This document shows, piece after piece, positions 1 to 13,107 of a DNA stretch of 14,421 bases. The notes beneath the pieces were generated by a model. It did no database searches. It worked only from the letters and a program-made list of their open reading frames with translations, and was not told the origin of the DNA. The stretch is from an uncultured Acidobacteriota bacterium (lineage in GTDB: Bacteria; Acidobacteriota; Blastocatellia; RBC074), in contig CALBSU010000563.1 in NCBI GenBank assembly GCA_937967285.1, positions 1 through 14,421 on the forward strand. Direction: 5' to 3'. A program made the position numbers and the translations under genes. Every line of letters starts with the position of its first letter. The stretch's first letter is position 1.

Positions 1-103
1 CGACCGGCTTGGCGGGTTCGGGATAGAGCTTGCCGTAGATGTATGACCATCCCAGAAAGATCGCAGACGACAGTACCAGAAAGATGACGAAACGTTTTTC
101 CAT
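1..103 (-). CDS. yidC: YidC membrane protein insertase, N-terminal fragment (runs off left edge)
   Basis: Only the first 34 codons are inside the window. They read [19 protein letters not shown] followed by a short polar stretch with PEPAKP. This is a charged N-terminus, one hydrophobic transmembrane segment (about residues 5-20) and the start of a proline-rich periplasmic linker, as expected for the first membrane helix of Gram-negative-type YidC. YidC inserts and folds proteins in the inner membrane, with or without SecYEG. Identity rests largely on position: it follows rpmH, rnpA and yidD on the same strand, the usual bacterial order, 29 nt after the yidD stop. The long N-terminal extension points to a diderm host. 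No strong ribosome binding site is visible, so it may depend on coupling to yidD. Confidence 0.85.
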   Translation of the reverse strand, partial: MEKRFVIFLVLSSAIFLGWSYIYGKLYPEPAKPV

Positions 104-132
104 GAAAAACCCGTAACGTTTCCCGAGTGTCT

Positions 133-351
133 TCAGCGGACCGGATCGTAACCGCCGGCGCTGAACGGATGACACCGCAGAATCCGTTTCATTCCAAGCA
201 AGGCCCCCTTCAGGACACCATATTTCGAGATCGCTTCAATTGTATACTCTGAACAGGTCGGAGTGAATCTGCACGACGGCGGGAGCAGGGGAGAAATCAG
301 GTATTTGTACCCCTTAATGAATCCGATTGCGACTGTTTTCATGATCTTCAT
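133..351 (-). CDS. yidD: YidD, membrane protein insertion efficiency factor
   Basis: A 72-residue small basic protein, normal for the family. The family motifs are clear: [15 protein letters not shown] (about residues 27-41) and [13 protein letters not shown] (about 59-71), with an amphipathic N-terminus ([16 protein letters not shown]). YidD is a membrane-associated accessory factor thought to help YidC-dependent insertion. I chose the ATG at 351 because it forms an ATGA overlap with the rnpA stop, giving translational coupling. An ATG three codons later (342) is an alternative. The open frame reaches back to 396, but that extension lies inside rnpA and does not resemble YidD. It is the third gene of rpmH-rnpA-yidD-yidC. 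Confidence 0.93.
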   Translation of the reverse strand: MKIMKTVAIGFIKGYKYLISPLLPPSCRFTPTCSEYTIEAISKYGVLKGALLGMKRILRCHPFSAGGYDPVR

Positions 352-731
352 CGCAATGGCGCCGTCCGATCCGCCAGACCAGGTGACTCCCCGCATCGAA
401 GCAGAGTCTTCGCGAATGCCGCCTGCAGATCAGCGAATCGGGCTCCGATCATGGCGGATCTGACATTGATCACCATGTCGAATCCGAAATCGGGCCCCGA
501 ATGCCCGGAATAATGATGCCTGATCACCTCGCGGATTCTCCGCTTGCAGCGGTTGCGTACGACCGCGCCGCCGATCTTCCTTGTCACGGTGATGCCAAAC
601 CGCTGCTCACGCGAATCGGTCTGCAAAAAGAAGGCCGTAAAGAAGGGCGTATGGAACTTCCTGCCCTGTTCGTAGACCCTGCGGAATTGCTGACTCGTTC
701 GCAATACCTGAGGGTTAGTTGCGAGGCTCAT
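348..731 (-). CDS. rnpA: Ribonuclease P protein component
   Basis: A 127-residue basic protein that binds the RNase P RNA and helps cleave the 5' leader from precursor tRNAs. The diagnostic RNR motif is present as [15 protein letters not shown] (about residues 57-71), and the N-terminal part ([16 protein letters not shown], then [10 protein letters not shown]) matches the substrate-binding face of the family. It lies 44 nt after the rpmH stop and overlaps yidD by 4 nt, so it is part of the rpmH operon. No convincing Shine-Dalgarno sequence precedes the ATG at 731. The start is supported by the N-terminus aligning with typical RnpA lengths. The C-terminal 20 residues are variable and not diagnostic. 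Confidence 0.95.
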   Translation of the reverse strand: MSLATNPQVLRTSQQFRRVYEQGRKFHTPFFTAFFLQTDSREQRFGITVTRKIGGAVVRNRCKRRIREVIRHHYSGHSGPDFGFDMVINVRSAMIGARFADLQAAFAKTLLRCGESPGLADRTAPLR

Positions 732-775
732 TCAGACAGTCGGTCCGGTTACTGCAGATCCGTCACTGCGGACAA

Positions 776-919
776 TCAATAATGGCTCGGAGTCAGGCGC
801 TTCCGGCCCTTGGCGCGGCGACGCTTCAGAACCAGGCGGCCCGCACGGGTGCTCATCCGCTCGCGGAATCCGTGCGTCTTCGCGCGACGCCGGTTGTTCG
901 GTTGAAATGTTCGTTTCAT
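776..919 (-). CDS. rpmH: 50S ribosomal protein L34
   Basis: A 47-residue, extremely basic protein. It starts [20 protein letters not shown] and continues [27 protein letters not shown]. This is the canonical L34 sequence (KRTxQPxxRRRxxxHGFRxRM, then RRRAKGRxRL). L34 is a component of the large ribosomal subunit. A clear ribosome binding site, AGGAGAGGA, lies just upstream of the ATG, and a good promoter lies about 45-70 nt upstream (962-990). It leads the rpmH-rnpA-yidD-yidC operon. In many bacteria rpmH is divergent from and adjacent to dnaA. Here it is about 10 kb away and on the same strand as dnaA, so the origin neighbourhood is rearranged. Confidence 0.97.
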   Translation of the reverse strand: MKRTFQPNNRRRAKTHGFRERMSTRAGRLVLKRRRAKGRKRLTPSHY

Positions 920-961
920 CGGTCCTCTCCTAATCGTTAGTGCACTGTTTTGAAAAGGATG

Positions 962-990
962 AGACTAGCAATCGGGGCATCCGATGTCAA
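962..990 (-). promoter_or_regulatory. Predicted sigma70 promoter of the rpmH operon
   Basis: Read on the minus strand, a perfect -35 hexamer TTGACA (990-985) is separated by exactly 17 nt from TAGTCT (967-962). TAGTCT keeps the key T, A and final T of the -10 box and is preceded by TG one base upstream (an extended -10). The start of transcription would fall near 955, giving a leader of about 35 nt that carries the rpmH ribosome binding site. It sits in the 101-nt gap between ispA and rpmH and explains how the ribosomal operon can be expressed separately from the xse-ispA genes. Confidence 0.75.
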
Positions 991-1020
991 GCATTCGGGC
1001 GGCTCCGGACGGCGACGGTT

Positions 1021-1918
<898 letters not shown>

Positions 1919-1938
<20 letters not shown>

Positions 1939-2242
1939 CTTGAGAGTTTTCCTGTGTCTCGTCTTCTTCGTCTTCGGATCGCGGGGATTCGACGGCGGTC
2001 GCGGCCCTGTTCTGATCGAAGGGCACGACCTTGATCTCTTTCCTCTCGCGGAGCAGCAGATCGACGCGCCGTTCAGCCTCCTCGAGCTGGGACTGGCAGC
2101 GGCGGGCAATGGCGACGCCCTCCTCGAACAGTTCGAGCGTCTTCTCGAGGGGCAGTTCGCCGGATTCAAGCTGTTCGACTATCTCTTCCAGCGTATTGAG
2201 CGACTGTTCGAATCCCTGATCCTTCTCTTTTCGTTTCTGCAT
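1919..2242 (-). CDS. xseB: Exodeoxyribonuclease VII small subunit, with an SSB-like acidic C-terminal tail
   Basis: Small subunit of exonuclease VII, which with XseA degrades single-stranded DNA in both directions. Residues 8-70 form the usual two-helix XseB domain: [32 protein letters not shown], then a heptad-like helix ending in RVDLLL. Typical XseB proteins are about 60-85 residues; this one has 107. The extra 35 residues are a low-complexity, strongly acidic tail (about residues 85-107, including SEDEEDE) ending DDSIPF at the C-terminus. That ending resembles the protein-interaction tip of bacterial single-stranded DNA-binding protein (DDDIPF in E. coli). The last codons overlap the ispA start in another frame, so the tail sequence is under double constraint. 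The gene begins 18 nt after the xseA stop. Confidence 0.93.
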
Positions 2243-2260
2243 TTGATTCCTGCCTGTCTG

Positions 2261-3628
2261 TTATTCTGCCTTGACGTCCACATCGCCGTCGGCGAATCGA
2301 ATGGTCATCGGCTGTCCCTCGCGGACCGCTGACCGGCGCGAAATCAGCCTGCCGTCCCGGTCCCGAACCAGCGCATATCCCCGGCCGAGCACGGCGAGCG
2401 GAGAAAGCGCATCCAGTTTTCCGGCTGCGATCGCGAGGCGATGGCGCTTCGATTCAATCGCCCGGCTGAGGTTTCGAGAGAGGTCTCCTTCGAGCGAGCC
2501 GAGCCTGCCCGCGCGCGAAGCGACCGGGGCCCTGAAGTCTGTGGCTGAAAGTCTCCGCAGAGCATCGAGGAATCTGAGGCTCGAACTGCCCAGGTTTTCC
2601 CGCAGGGCGACCGCGGCGCGCACCTCCAGATCATTCATTTGCCGGGTCAGTGCCGTCACACGTTCCGCCGTGCCGGTGAAGCCGCTGCTATCGATCAGGC
2701 GGCGAAGATCCGACCTGAATGAGAGCATCCGGTAACTGATCGCGCGTCCGGCCTTGGTCCGGAGTCGATCGATCCTGAGCAGCAGTTCGCTCAATTCAGG
2801 AGCGGCGATCTCGGCCGCCGCCGAAGGCGTCGGAGCGCGCCGGTCGGCAACGAAGTCCGAGATCGTGTAATCGGTCTCATGTCCGACCGCGGAGATGACA
2901 GGGATCGCTGATTCGTATATCGCGCGGACTACACGTTCTTCGTTGAATGCCCACAGATCCTCGATCGATCCGCCGCCGCGACCGGTGATGATCAGATCGA
3001 CGGGTTCCGATGCCGAATACGCATTGACCAGCCTGATCCCCTCGGCTATCTCCCGCCCGGCATCCGTGCCCTGAACCCGAACCGGAACGACCAGCACACT
3101 GACCGCCGGGTTGCGCCGCTCGAGGATCTGAAGCATGTCGCGCAGAGCCGCGCCGACCGGCGATGTCACAATCGCTATCCGGCGGGGAAAGACCGGCAGT
3201 TTCCTCTTGCGAGCCTCGTCGAAGAGCCCCTCATCCGAAAACTTTTTGACCTGCTGCTCGAACGCCAGTTGAAGTGCGCCGACCCCGACGGGTTCCATCG
3301 TTTCGACGAGGATCTGATATTCGCCGCGCGGCTGATAGACCGTGACCCGCCCACGGACGCGCACCTCGAGCCCGTTCTCCGGCTCGAACCTCATCAGCCG
3401 GTTCCACTGCCTGAAGAACACCCCGCGGATCTGCGAATCCTCGTCCTTGATCGTGAAGTACCAGTGCCCGGAACTGTGGTTTTTATAATTGGATATCTCG
3501 CCCTGAATGTAGATCGCCGGAAACTCCGCTTCGAGCAGGTCCTTGATGCTCTCGGTCAGTTCGCTGACGGTCATAACTCGCTGATCTGAGAAGAGCGAGG
3601 AGAGCAGTTTTGAGGCTGGTTTCTTCAT
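2261..3628 (-). CDS. xseA: Exodeoxyribonuclease VII large subunit
   Basis: A 455-residue catalytic subunit of exonuclease VII, normal for the family. The N-terminal OB-fold (about residues 19-115) contains the typical [20 protein letters not shown] and the following RGVFF. The nuclease domain starts near [20 protein letters not shown] (148-165) and includes [16 protein letters not shown] (216-231) and the [26 protein letters not shown] stretch (248-273), which carries the family's conserved catalytic residues. The remaining C-terminal part is a helical region that would bind XseB. I place the start at ATG 3628. An upstream in-frame GTG (3646) would lie within the predicted promoter, and no Shine-Dalgarno is visible for either, consistent with a leaderless mRNA. 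It leads the xseA-xseB-ispA operon. Confidence 0.94.
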   Translation of the reverse strand: MKKPASKLLSSLFSDQRVMTVSELTESIKDLLEAEFPAIYIQGEISNYKNHSSGHWYFTIKDEDSQIRGVFFRQWNRLMRFEPENGLEVRVRGRVTVYQPRGEYQILVETMEPVGVGALQLAFEQQVKKFSDEGLFDEARKRKLPVFPRRIAIVTSPVGAALRDMLQILERRNPAVSVLVVPVRVQGTDAGREIAEGIRLVNAYSASEPVDLIITGRGGGSIEDLWAFNEERVVRAIYESAIPVISAVGHETDYTISDFVADRRAPTPSAAAEIAAPELSELLLRIDRLRTKAGRAISYRMLSFRSDLRRLIDSSGFTGTAERVTALTRQMNDLEVRAAVALRENLGSSSLRFLDALRRLSATDFRAPVASRAGRLGSLEGDLSRNLSRAIESKRHRLAIAAGKLDALSPLAVLGRGYALVRDRDGRLISRRSAVREGQPMTIRFADGDVDVKAE

Positions 3629-3636
3629 GACGGCGA

Positions 3637-3665
3637 ATCTTAGCACCGGGCATCATGTCGTTCAA
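3637..3665 (-). promoter_or_regulatory. Predicted promoter of xseA giving a leaderless transcript
   Basis: On the minus strand TTGAAC (3665-3660; five of six bases match the -35 consensus) is followed after 17 nt by TAAGAT (3642-3637), which is preceded by TG one base upstream (an extended -10). A transcription start 6-7 nt downstream of the -10 falls at about 3628-3631, that is on or just before the A of the xseA ATG. No ribosome binding site is seen in the short interval, so initiation on a leaderless mRNA is the simplest reading. Confidence 0.55.
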
Positions 3666-3674
3666 GGATCGCTC

Positions 3675-3879
<205 letters not shown>

Positions 3880-3885
3880 CGAATG

Positions 3886-3894
3886 TGTTATATT
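3886..3894 (+). promoter_or_regulatory. Predicted extended -10 promoter of the glycosyltransferase-pdxJ operon
   Basis: TATATT (3889-3894), preceded by TGT (3886-3888), makes an extended -10 element just outside the palindromic repeat cluster. The expected -35 position (about 3866-3871) falls inside the last repeat copy and does not match the consensus, so recognition would rely on the extended -10. Transcription would start near 3901, leaving a short leader that contains AAAAAGGG, a ribosome binding site 7 nt before the ATG at 3921. Confidence 0.5.
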
Positions 3895-3920
3895 AAGCGA
3901 TCTGGAAAAAGGGACAATAC

Positions 3921-4684
3921 ATGCCTTATTTATCAATAGTCATTCCCGCATACAACGAAGAGAACCGGATCGGTCGGACGCTCGGGGAGACCTTGGATTA
4001 CCTTGCCGTTCAGAGTTACGAGAGCGAGGTGATCGTCGTCAATGACGGGTCGATCGACAGGACGGCGGAGGTGGTCCGCGAATTCCGGGGGCGATCCGGA
4101 ATCGATCTGAGACTGCTCGAAAACCCCGGAAACAGGGGAAAGGGATATTCAATCCGTCACGGAATGCTCGCCGCGAACGGAGAGATCGTACTCTTCTACG
4201 ACGCAGATCTGTCGACGCCGACCAGCGAGATTGTGAAGGTGATCGAACCGATCGCCGACGGCAGATACGACGTTGTCTTCGGCTCCCGGGCGCTCGACCG
4301 GAGCCTGATCGGCACACGGCAGTCATTCCTGCGCGAATTCGTGGGCCGGGCCGGCAACTGGGTTCAGTATCTCTTCACCGGACTGAAATTCAGGGACACG
4401 CAGTGCGGATTCAAGGCATTCCGGCGCGAGACAGCGCAGGCTGTCTTCCCGCTGCAGCAGATCGACGGTTTCGGATTCGATCCGGAGATTCTCTTCATCG
4501 CCAGCAGACAGGGCTGGCGGCTGCTCGAGATTCCGGTCATCTGGAATCACGTCGAGGGATCGAAGGTTCACGTCATCGGATCGCCGCTCAAGGTCTTGCT
4601 CGAGGTCATGACGATCCGCTGGAATCAGTTAACGGGGAAGTATGAGGACTCGTCCGGGGTGACCCGGACGCAACCGGGAGCGGG

Positions 4685-4688
<4 letters not shown>
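3921..4688 (+). CDS. Family 2 glycosyltransferase, dolichyl/polyprenyl-phosphate sugar transferase-like
   Basis: A 255-residue GT-A fold glycosyltransferase. Visible motifs: [13 protein letters not shown] at the N-terminus, [10 protein letters not shown] (39-48) for nucleotide binding, [13 protein letters not shown] (70-82), the metal-binding DAD within YDADLST (93-99), DTQCGFKAF (159-167) and [14 protein letters not shown] (203-216). This set is typical of enzymes that move a sugar from a nucleotide donor to a polyprenyl phosphate, such as ALG5 or DPM1. There are no C-terminal membrane helices, so it would act as a peripheral protein at the cytoplasmic face of the membrane. The sugar cannot be told from sequence. 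It is the first gene of a plus-strand operon and overlaps pdxJ by 4 nt (ATGA). A role in cell-envelope or lipid-linked sugar synthesis is inferred. Confidence 0.88.
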
Positions 4689-5448
<760 letters not shown>

Positions 5449-5452
<4 letters not shown>

Positions 5453-6708
5453 AGTTCGTCTTCAAAACCTGCCTCTTTTTTCTGCTTTTGACGCTGGCCG
5501 GAATTCACGCGGCGCATGGCTTCGTCTCCGGGAACCGCGACGAAAGGGCAGCGTCTCATCTTGTTCTGACGGTCATCTCGGGCCTGCGACTTGACGATTT
5601 CAACCGGCGCGATCAGATCGGGTTCAAAATTCCCGCACTCGCCGGGTTGATGTCATCGGGGTCATACGCCGTCAGCATCGACGGTGTCTATCCTTCGACA
5701 CTGCTGCCCTCTGCCGCCACGATCGCGACCGGCGCGCTGCCGGCCGATCACGGAATAATTTCAGATGCCATCGAGCCTGCCGTTATTCAGACCGACACTC
5801 TGTGGGACGCGGCGAAGCGCGCCGGCCTGACGGTTGCGTCGTTCGGTTTCCCGCTGAGCGCCGACGACACTCCCGAATCCGCGCCTTCGGGCAACAGAGC
5901 ATACCCGGACGGCCTGAAGCAGATTTCATCCGAACTGGAATCCGACGCTCGAAGAACTGACGTCATGCTGCGGTCCATCGAAAAGGGCCTGCCGAACCTG
6001 ACGCTGCTTCATTACGGATCGTTCGAGGCCGCGCAGCGCAGATTCGGTATCCGCTCCAGGCAGGCGGGAACCGTTATCGAGGGGATCGATTCGGATCTGG
6101 GAAGAATCTTCGATGCGATCCGGAAGACGCCGCTCTCTGGTCAGGTGACATTCATCGTCGTCTCGGATCACGGAGCGATGGCCGTCGAATCGGTTTTCAA
6201 ACCGAATGTCATCCTCGAACGGGCCGGCTGGCTCAAGACGGATTCACGCGGCAGGATCACCGAATGGCGCGCCATTGCCGAATGCTTCGAGGGATCGGCG
6301 TCGATCCGCGTCAGGGACAAGCAGGACATCCCGGAAGCCTCGAAGCTCTTCGACGAATACAAGTCGAAGTCGAGCAGTCCGGTCTGGAGCATGCTCAAAA
6401 CCGCCGAGATCGCGCGGATCGGGGCCGACCCGCGGGCGGCGCTCTATCTCGACGGCTCTCCGGGATTTGCCATGTCGCCCGAAGCGACCGGTTCGAGCAC
6501 CGGCTCGGCGAACGTCAGGGCCGCGGCCGGCTATCTGCCTTCCAGATCCGAGATGCGCGGAATCATGCTCATCTCGGGAAAAGGAGTTCGTTCCGGAACA
6601 AAAATCGAATACGCGCGTCTGATCGACATAGCTCCGACCGTCTCACGGCTGCTCGGTCTGGAAATGAAACCCGCGCGCGGCAGAGTTCTGACTGAGGTGA
6701 TCAACTGA
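5449..6708 (+). CDS. Exported type I phosphodiesterase/nucleotide pyrophosphatase-family protein, probably catalytically inactive
   Basis: A 419-residue protein with a clear signal peptide ([20 protein letters not shown], cleavage near AAHG), so it is exported. The fold family is recognisable from [24 protein letters not shown] (81-104), [10 protein letters not shown] (235-244), [19 protein letters not shown] (361-379) and [14 protein letters not shown] near the C-terminus. Active members are metal-dependent esterases of the alkaline phosphatase superfamily. Here most catalytic positions are altered. The first metal Asp of the DGLR motif is Ser44 (SGLR). The position of the nucleophile Thr in PTxTFPNH is Leu85, although Thr84 is adjacent. 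The DxxxH pair is E193/R197. The late HGY histidine is Ala360. Only D240-H241 of SDHG remain. It is therefore likely a pseudoenzyme, perhaps a binding or structural protein. It overlaps pdxJ by 4 nt and the next gene by 1 nt. Confidence 0.88.
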
Positions 6709-7508
6709 TGAACAGCGCCACAATCAACGGAATCGAGATCTCATACGGCGATCGCGGCAGCGGACGGCCGATCGTCTTTCTTCATGCTTTCCCGCTCAAC
6801 CAAAGCATGTGGGACGATCAGGTCGAAGCGCTCTCCGCGGATTACAGAGTGATCACTCCGGACTGGCGCGGATTCGGCGGCAGCTCGACCGGCCCGACGA
6901 CGATGGACGCTTTCGCAGACGACCTGGCAGGGCTGCTCGACCATCTTGGCGTCACAGAACCGATCATCTGCGGCCTCTCGATGGGCGGATACGCCGCCAT
7001 GGCTTTTCTGCGCAGACATCCCGGTCGAATCTCCGCGCTGATCCTGGCCGATACTCGATCGACTCCGGATACAGAAGACGCTCGCCGGGCGCGGCTCGAT
7101 ACCGCCGCCTCCGTTCGCCGGGACGGCGTCGCGACTCTCTTGCCGGGAATGACTCAGCGACTGCTCGGCCAATCGACACTCGCTACGAGACCCGACATCG
7201 TCGAGCGGATCAATTCGATGATTCTCTCCGCGAATCCGGAAGGGGTCGCCCGGGCGCTCGAGGCAATGGCTGCGCGTGGAGATTCAACCGGGCTGCTCCG
7301 GAACGTCGATGTTCCGACCCTGATCATCTGCGGCGAGGAGGACGTCCTGACTCCGCCGGCGGAGGCCTCGCAGATGAGCCGCGCCGTTCACGGATCGCAA
7401 CTCACGCTGATCGCCGGAGCCGGCCACCTCCCAAACATTGAAAAGAGCGCCGAATTCAACGAAACTGTTATGGCTTTTCTGCGAAATGCCCGGACCCTGA
7501 ATGGATAG
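6708..7508 (+). CDS. Alpha/beta-fold hydrolase
   Basis: A 266-residue cytoplasmic hydrolase of the alpha/beta superfamily, without a signal peptide. The complete triad is visible: nucleophile Ser91 in the elbow GLSMGG (89-94), Asp212 in CGEEDVLTPP (208-217), and His240 in GAGHLPN (237-243). The oxyanion loop is HAFPLNQSMW (26-35), and DWRGFGGSS (52-60) is also typical. The general pattern resembles 3-oxoadipate enol-lactonase-like hydrolases, but no aromatic-degradation genes are nearby, so the substrate is unknown. Translation starts in a TGATG overlap with the upstream gene's stop, with GAGGTGA as a strong ribosome binding site 7 nt ahead. It is the fourth and last gene of the tightly overlapping operon; a 76-nt gap follows with a weak hairpin (around 7529-7548). 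Confidence 0.92.
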   Translation: MNSATINGIEISYGDRGSGRPIVFLHAFPLNQSMWDDQVEALSADYRVITPDWRGFGGSSTGPTTMDAFADDLAGLLDHLGVTEPIICGLSMGGYAAMAFLRRHPGRISALILADTRSTPDTEDARRARLDTAASVRRDGVATLLPGMTQRLLGQSTLATRPDIVERINSMILSANPEGVARALEAMAARGDSTGLLRNVDVPTLIICGEEDVLTPPAEASQMSRAVHGSQLTLIAGAGHLPNIEKSAEFNETVMAFLRNARTLNG

Positions 7509-7578
7509 AGCTCCGTTCGTCGGCCTGTCCGGGTTTGACAAAAACCGGCTCGCTGATTGGAGCTGACGTTCGAAATTA

Positions 7579-8289
<711 letters not shown>

Positions 8290-8311
8290 GCCGGCCGGAT
8301 CCACTTGATGT

Positions 8312-9472
<1,161 letters not shown>

Positions 9473-9481
9473 GAGATCGAA

Positions 9482-9670
<189 letters not shown>

Positions 9671-9679
9671 AAATAGAAT

Positions 9680-9734
9680 AAAAAAGATGGCGGCCAATTT
9701 GCGGAATCCATTGCCGGATTCCTTTCGGCCGCCA
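9680..9734 (-). terminator. Predicted rho-independent terminator of dnaN
   Basis: On the minus strand, downstream of dnaN, TGGCGGCC (9734-9727) pairs perfectly with GGCCGCCA (9695-9688). An inner perfect 7-bp stem (GGAATCC at 9722-9716 with GGATTCC at 9709-9703) sits within the loop. The outer stem is followed at once by TC and six T residues (9685-9680). This two-part hairpin plus T-tract lies about 115 nt after the dnaN stop and points towards the convergent DUF6599-like gene. Confidence 0.8.
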
Positions 9735-9849
9735 CTATCAGGAGGTTCACCCGTAGTCATGATAACGTATGCGGGCAGGAAAGGTTCCTCGAACCTCGCT
9801 ATTAATTACAGTTAACATGAACCGTCATTAAGAAAGACTGTCAGATTGC

Positions 9850-10950
<1,101 letters not shown>

Positions 10951-11005
10951 CTTAACCGAATCCCCCTTTTACTATCTCTCCTGAAAATATAAATCATATA
11001 TTAAT

Positions 11006-11020
11006 CAGTAGTAGTAGTAG
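11006..11020 (+). promoter_or_regulatory. DnaA-trio element
   Basis: CAG followed by four TAG triplets (TAGTAGTAGTAG, 11009-11020). The known origin-unwinding element is a run of 3'-GAT-5' triplets whose 3' end faces a GC block and DnaA box and whose 5' end faces the AT-rich unwinding region. That polarity is met exactly here: the GCGC block and a box lie on the 3' side, the AT-rich stretch on the 5' side. Confidence 0.8.
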
Positions 11021-11024
11021 GCGC

Positions 11025-11033
11025 TGTGGAAAA
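11025..11033 (-). promoter_or_regulatory. DnaA box TTTTCCACA adjacent to the trio
   Basis: Reads TTTTCCACA on the minus strand, fitting TTWTNCACA and differing at one base from the classic TTATCCACA. It lies four bases from the TAG triplet run, in the position of the box that loads DnaA onto the trio. Confidence 0.8.
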
Positions 11034-11086
11034 TCTGAAAAATCTCATAACTTTAATATTTATAATGCTTTAGTGACGATCGGAGG

Positions 11087-11095
11087 TGTGGAAAA
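11087..11095 (-). promoter_or_regulatory. DnaA box TTTTCCACA
   Basis: Second identical copy of TTTTCCACA, same orientation as the trio-proximal box and 62 nt from it. Confidence 0.75.
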
Positions 11096-11164
11096 CACTG
11101 TGAAATCCGCCATCGAAATCCACATCTCGCCGCAAGCTGTCGACTCTGTCACTGATTTCCACCG

Positions 11165-11173
11165 ATATCCACA
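11165..11173 (+). promoter_or_regulatory. Weak DnaA box ATATCCACA
   Basis: ATATCCACA, one mismatch (first base) to TTATCCACA, on the opposite strand to the other boxes. Confidence 0.55.
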
Positions 11174-11192
11174 GCTATGTTTTGGGCGGCGC

Positions 11193-11201
11193 TGTGGAAA
11201 A
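11193..11201 (-). promoter_or_regulatory. DnaA box TTTTCCACA near the dnaA stop
   Basis: Third identical copy of TTTTCCACA, 12 nt from the dnaA stop codon. A further near-match, TTATCAACA (11236-11244, minus strand), lies in the last codons of dnaA and may be chance. Confidence 0.75.
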
Positions 11202-11212
11202 ACTCGCTAAGT

Positions 11213-12637
<1,425 letters not shown>

Positions 12638-13107
12638 AACTTACCGTCCTGTGTTTCCCGCGAGGGGGCGGAAAATCATCTCGAATGTCCTGAATACGAG
12701 CCTTCAAAAGACAGCAAAACCCCCAGGAGGAGTGGCCTTTGGCGGCTCGTTCCCCTAACGACTGGAGATATTCCGGTATTGAATATGGCAGTGCACAAGT
12801 ACTTTTAATGCAGTACTTTACGGTCACTTTGACTGCTGTCACTGAAGTTTTTGAAGACTAACACATGGTTCTGACGCATGCAAGGATCAGATTCGTCATG
12901 AAGCGGCATGTGAGTAACTTTATTCGAAATTTTTTCATGGCGATGAGAGATGTCGACAAACCATGTCTGATCAGGTCTCTGCGACGGTTGACCATTTAAT
13001 GAAATGACATCACACTCTCGAAAAGAATCACATGCAATTGAAGGCGGGAATGATATGCGCGGCTTCGTCAGAGTGTCTATGACGAGGCATGAAAAAAGGA
13101 GTGAGGC
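12638..13107. other. Divergent intergenic region between dnaA and the amidase gene
   Basis: 470 nt without a convincing gene. It must contain the dnaA and amidase promoters, but I found no -35/-10 pair strong enough to call on either strand. Small structures: AGTACT occurs twice (12798-12803 and 12812-12817) with an 8-nt gap, so it can read as an inverted or direct repeat, followed by two GTCACT copies (about 12823 and 12838). No DnaA boxes were seen. A 44-codon open frame (12865-12999, plus) starting MVLTHARIRF lacks a ribosome binding site and any family resemblance, so it is not called. The right half is richer in A and T than the flanking genes. Confidence 0.6.

Larger units (their letters stand above)
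10951..11212. other. oriC-like region between dnaN and dnaA
   Basis: The 262-nt spacer holds the features of a bacterial origin in the right order, read from dnaA towards dnaN. There are DnaA boxes at 11193-11201, 11165-11173, 11087-11095 and 11025-11033, then a short GC block (11021-11024), a TAG-trinucleotide run (11006-11020), then an AT-rich stretch (about 10986-11005, ATATAAATCATATATTAATC) that would unwind. A second AT-rich block (about 11041-11070) lies among the boxes. No coding sequence is credible here. The 470-bp spacer on the other side of dnaA shows no comparable boxes, so this is the likely origin. Confidence 0.85.

Noticed and set aside
1939..2169. N-terminal extension of the ispA open frame back to 2169
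   Set aside because: The extension overlaps xseB in another frame and is Arg/Ser-rich noise. Prenyltransferase similarity begins after the ATG at 1938.
7529..7548. Hairpin and TTGACA hexamer (7535-7540) between the hydrolase and PH-protein genes
   Set aside because: The stem has a mismatch and no T-tract, and no -10 box lies at a suitable distance from TTGACA, so neither a terminator nor a promoter is supported.
11116..11124. AAATCCACA as another DnaA box
   Set aside because: It has two mismatches at the first positions of TTWTNCACA, so it is too weak to call.
12865..12999. Possible 44-residue small protein upstream of the amidase
   Set aside because: No Shine-Dalgarno sequence, no recognised motif, and many short ATG-started frames occur by chance in this spacer.
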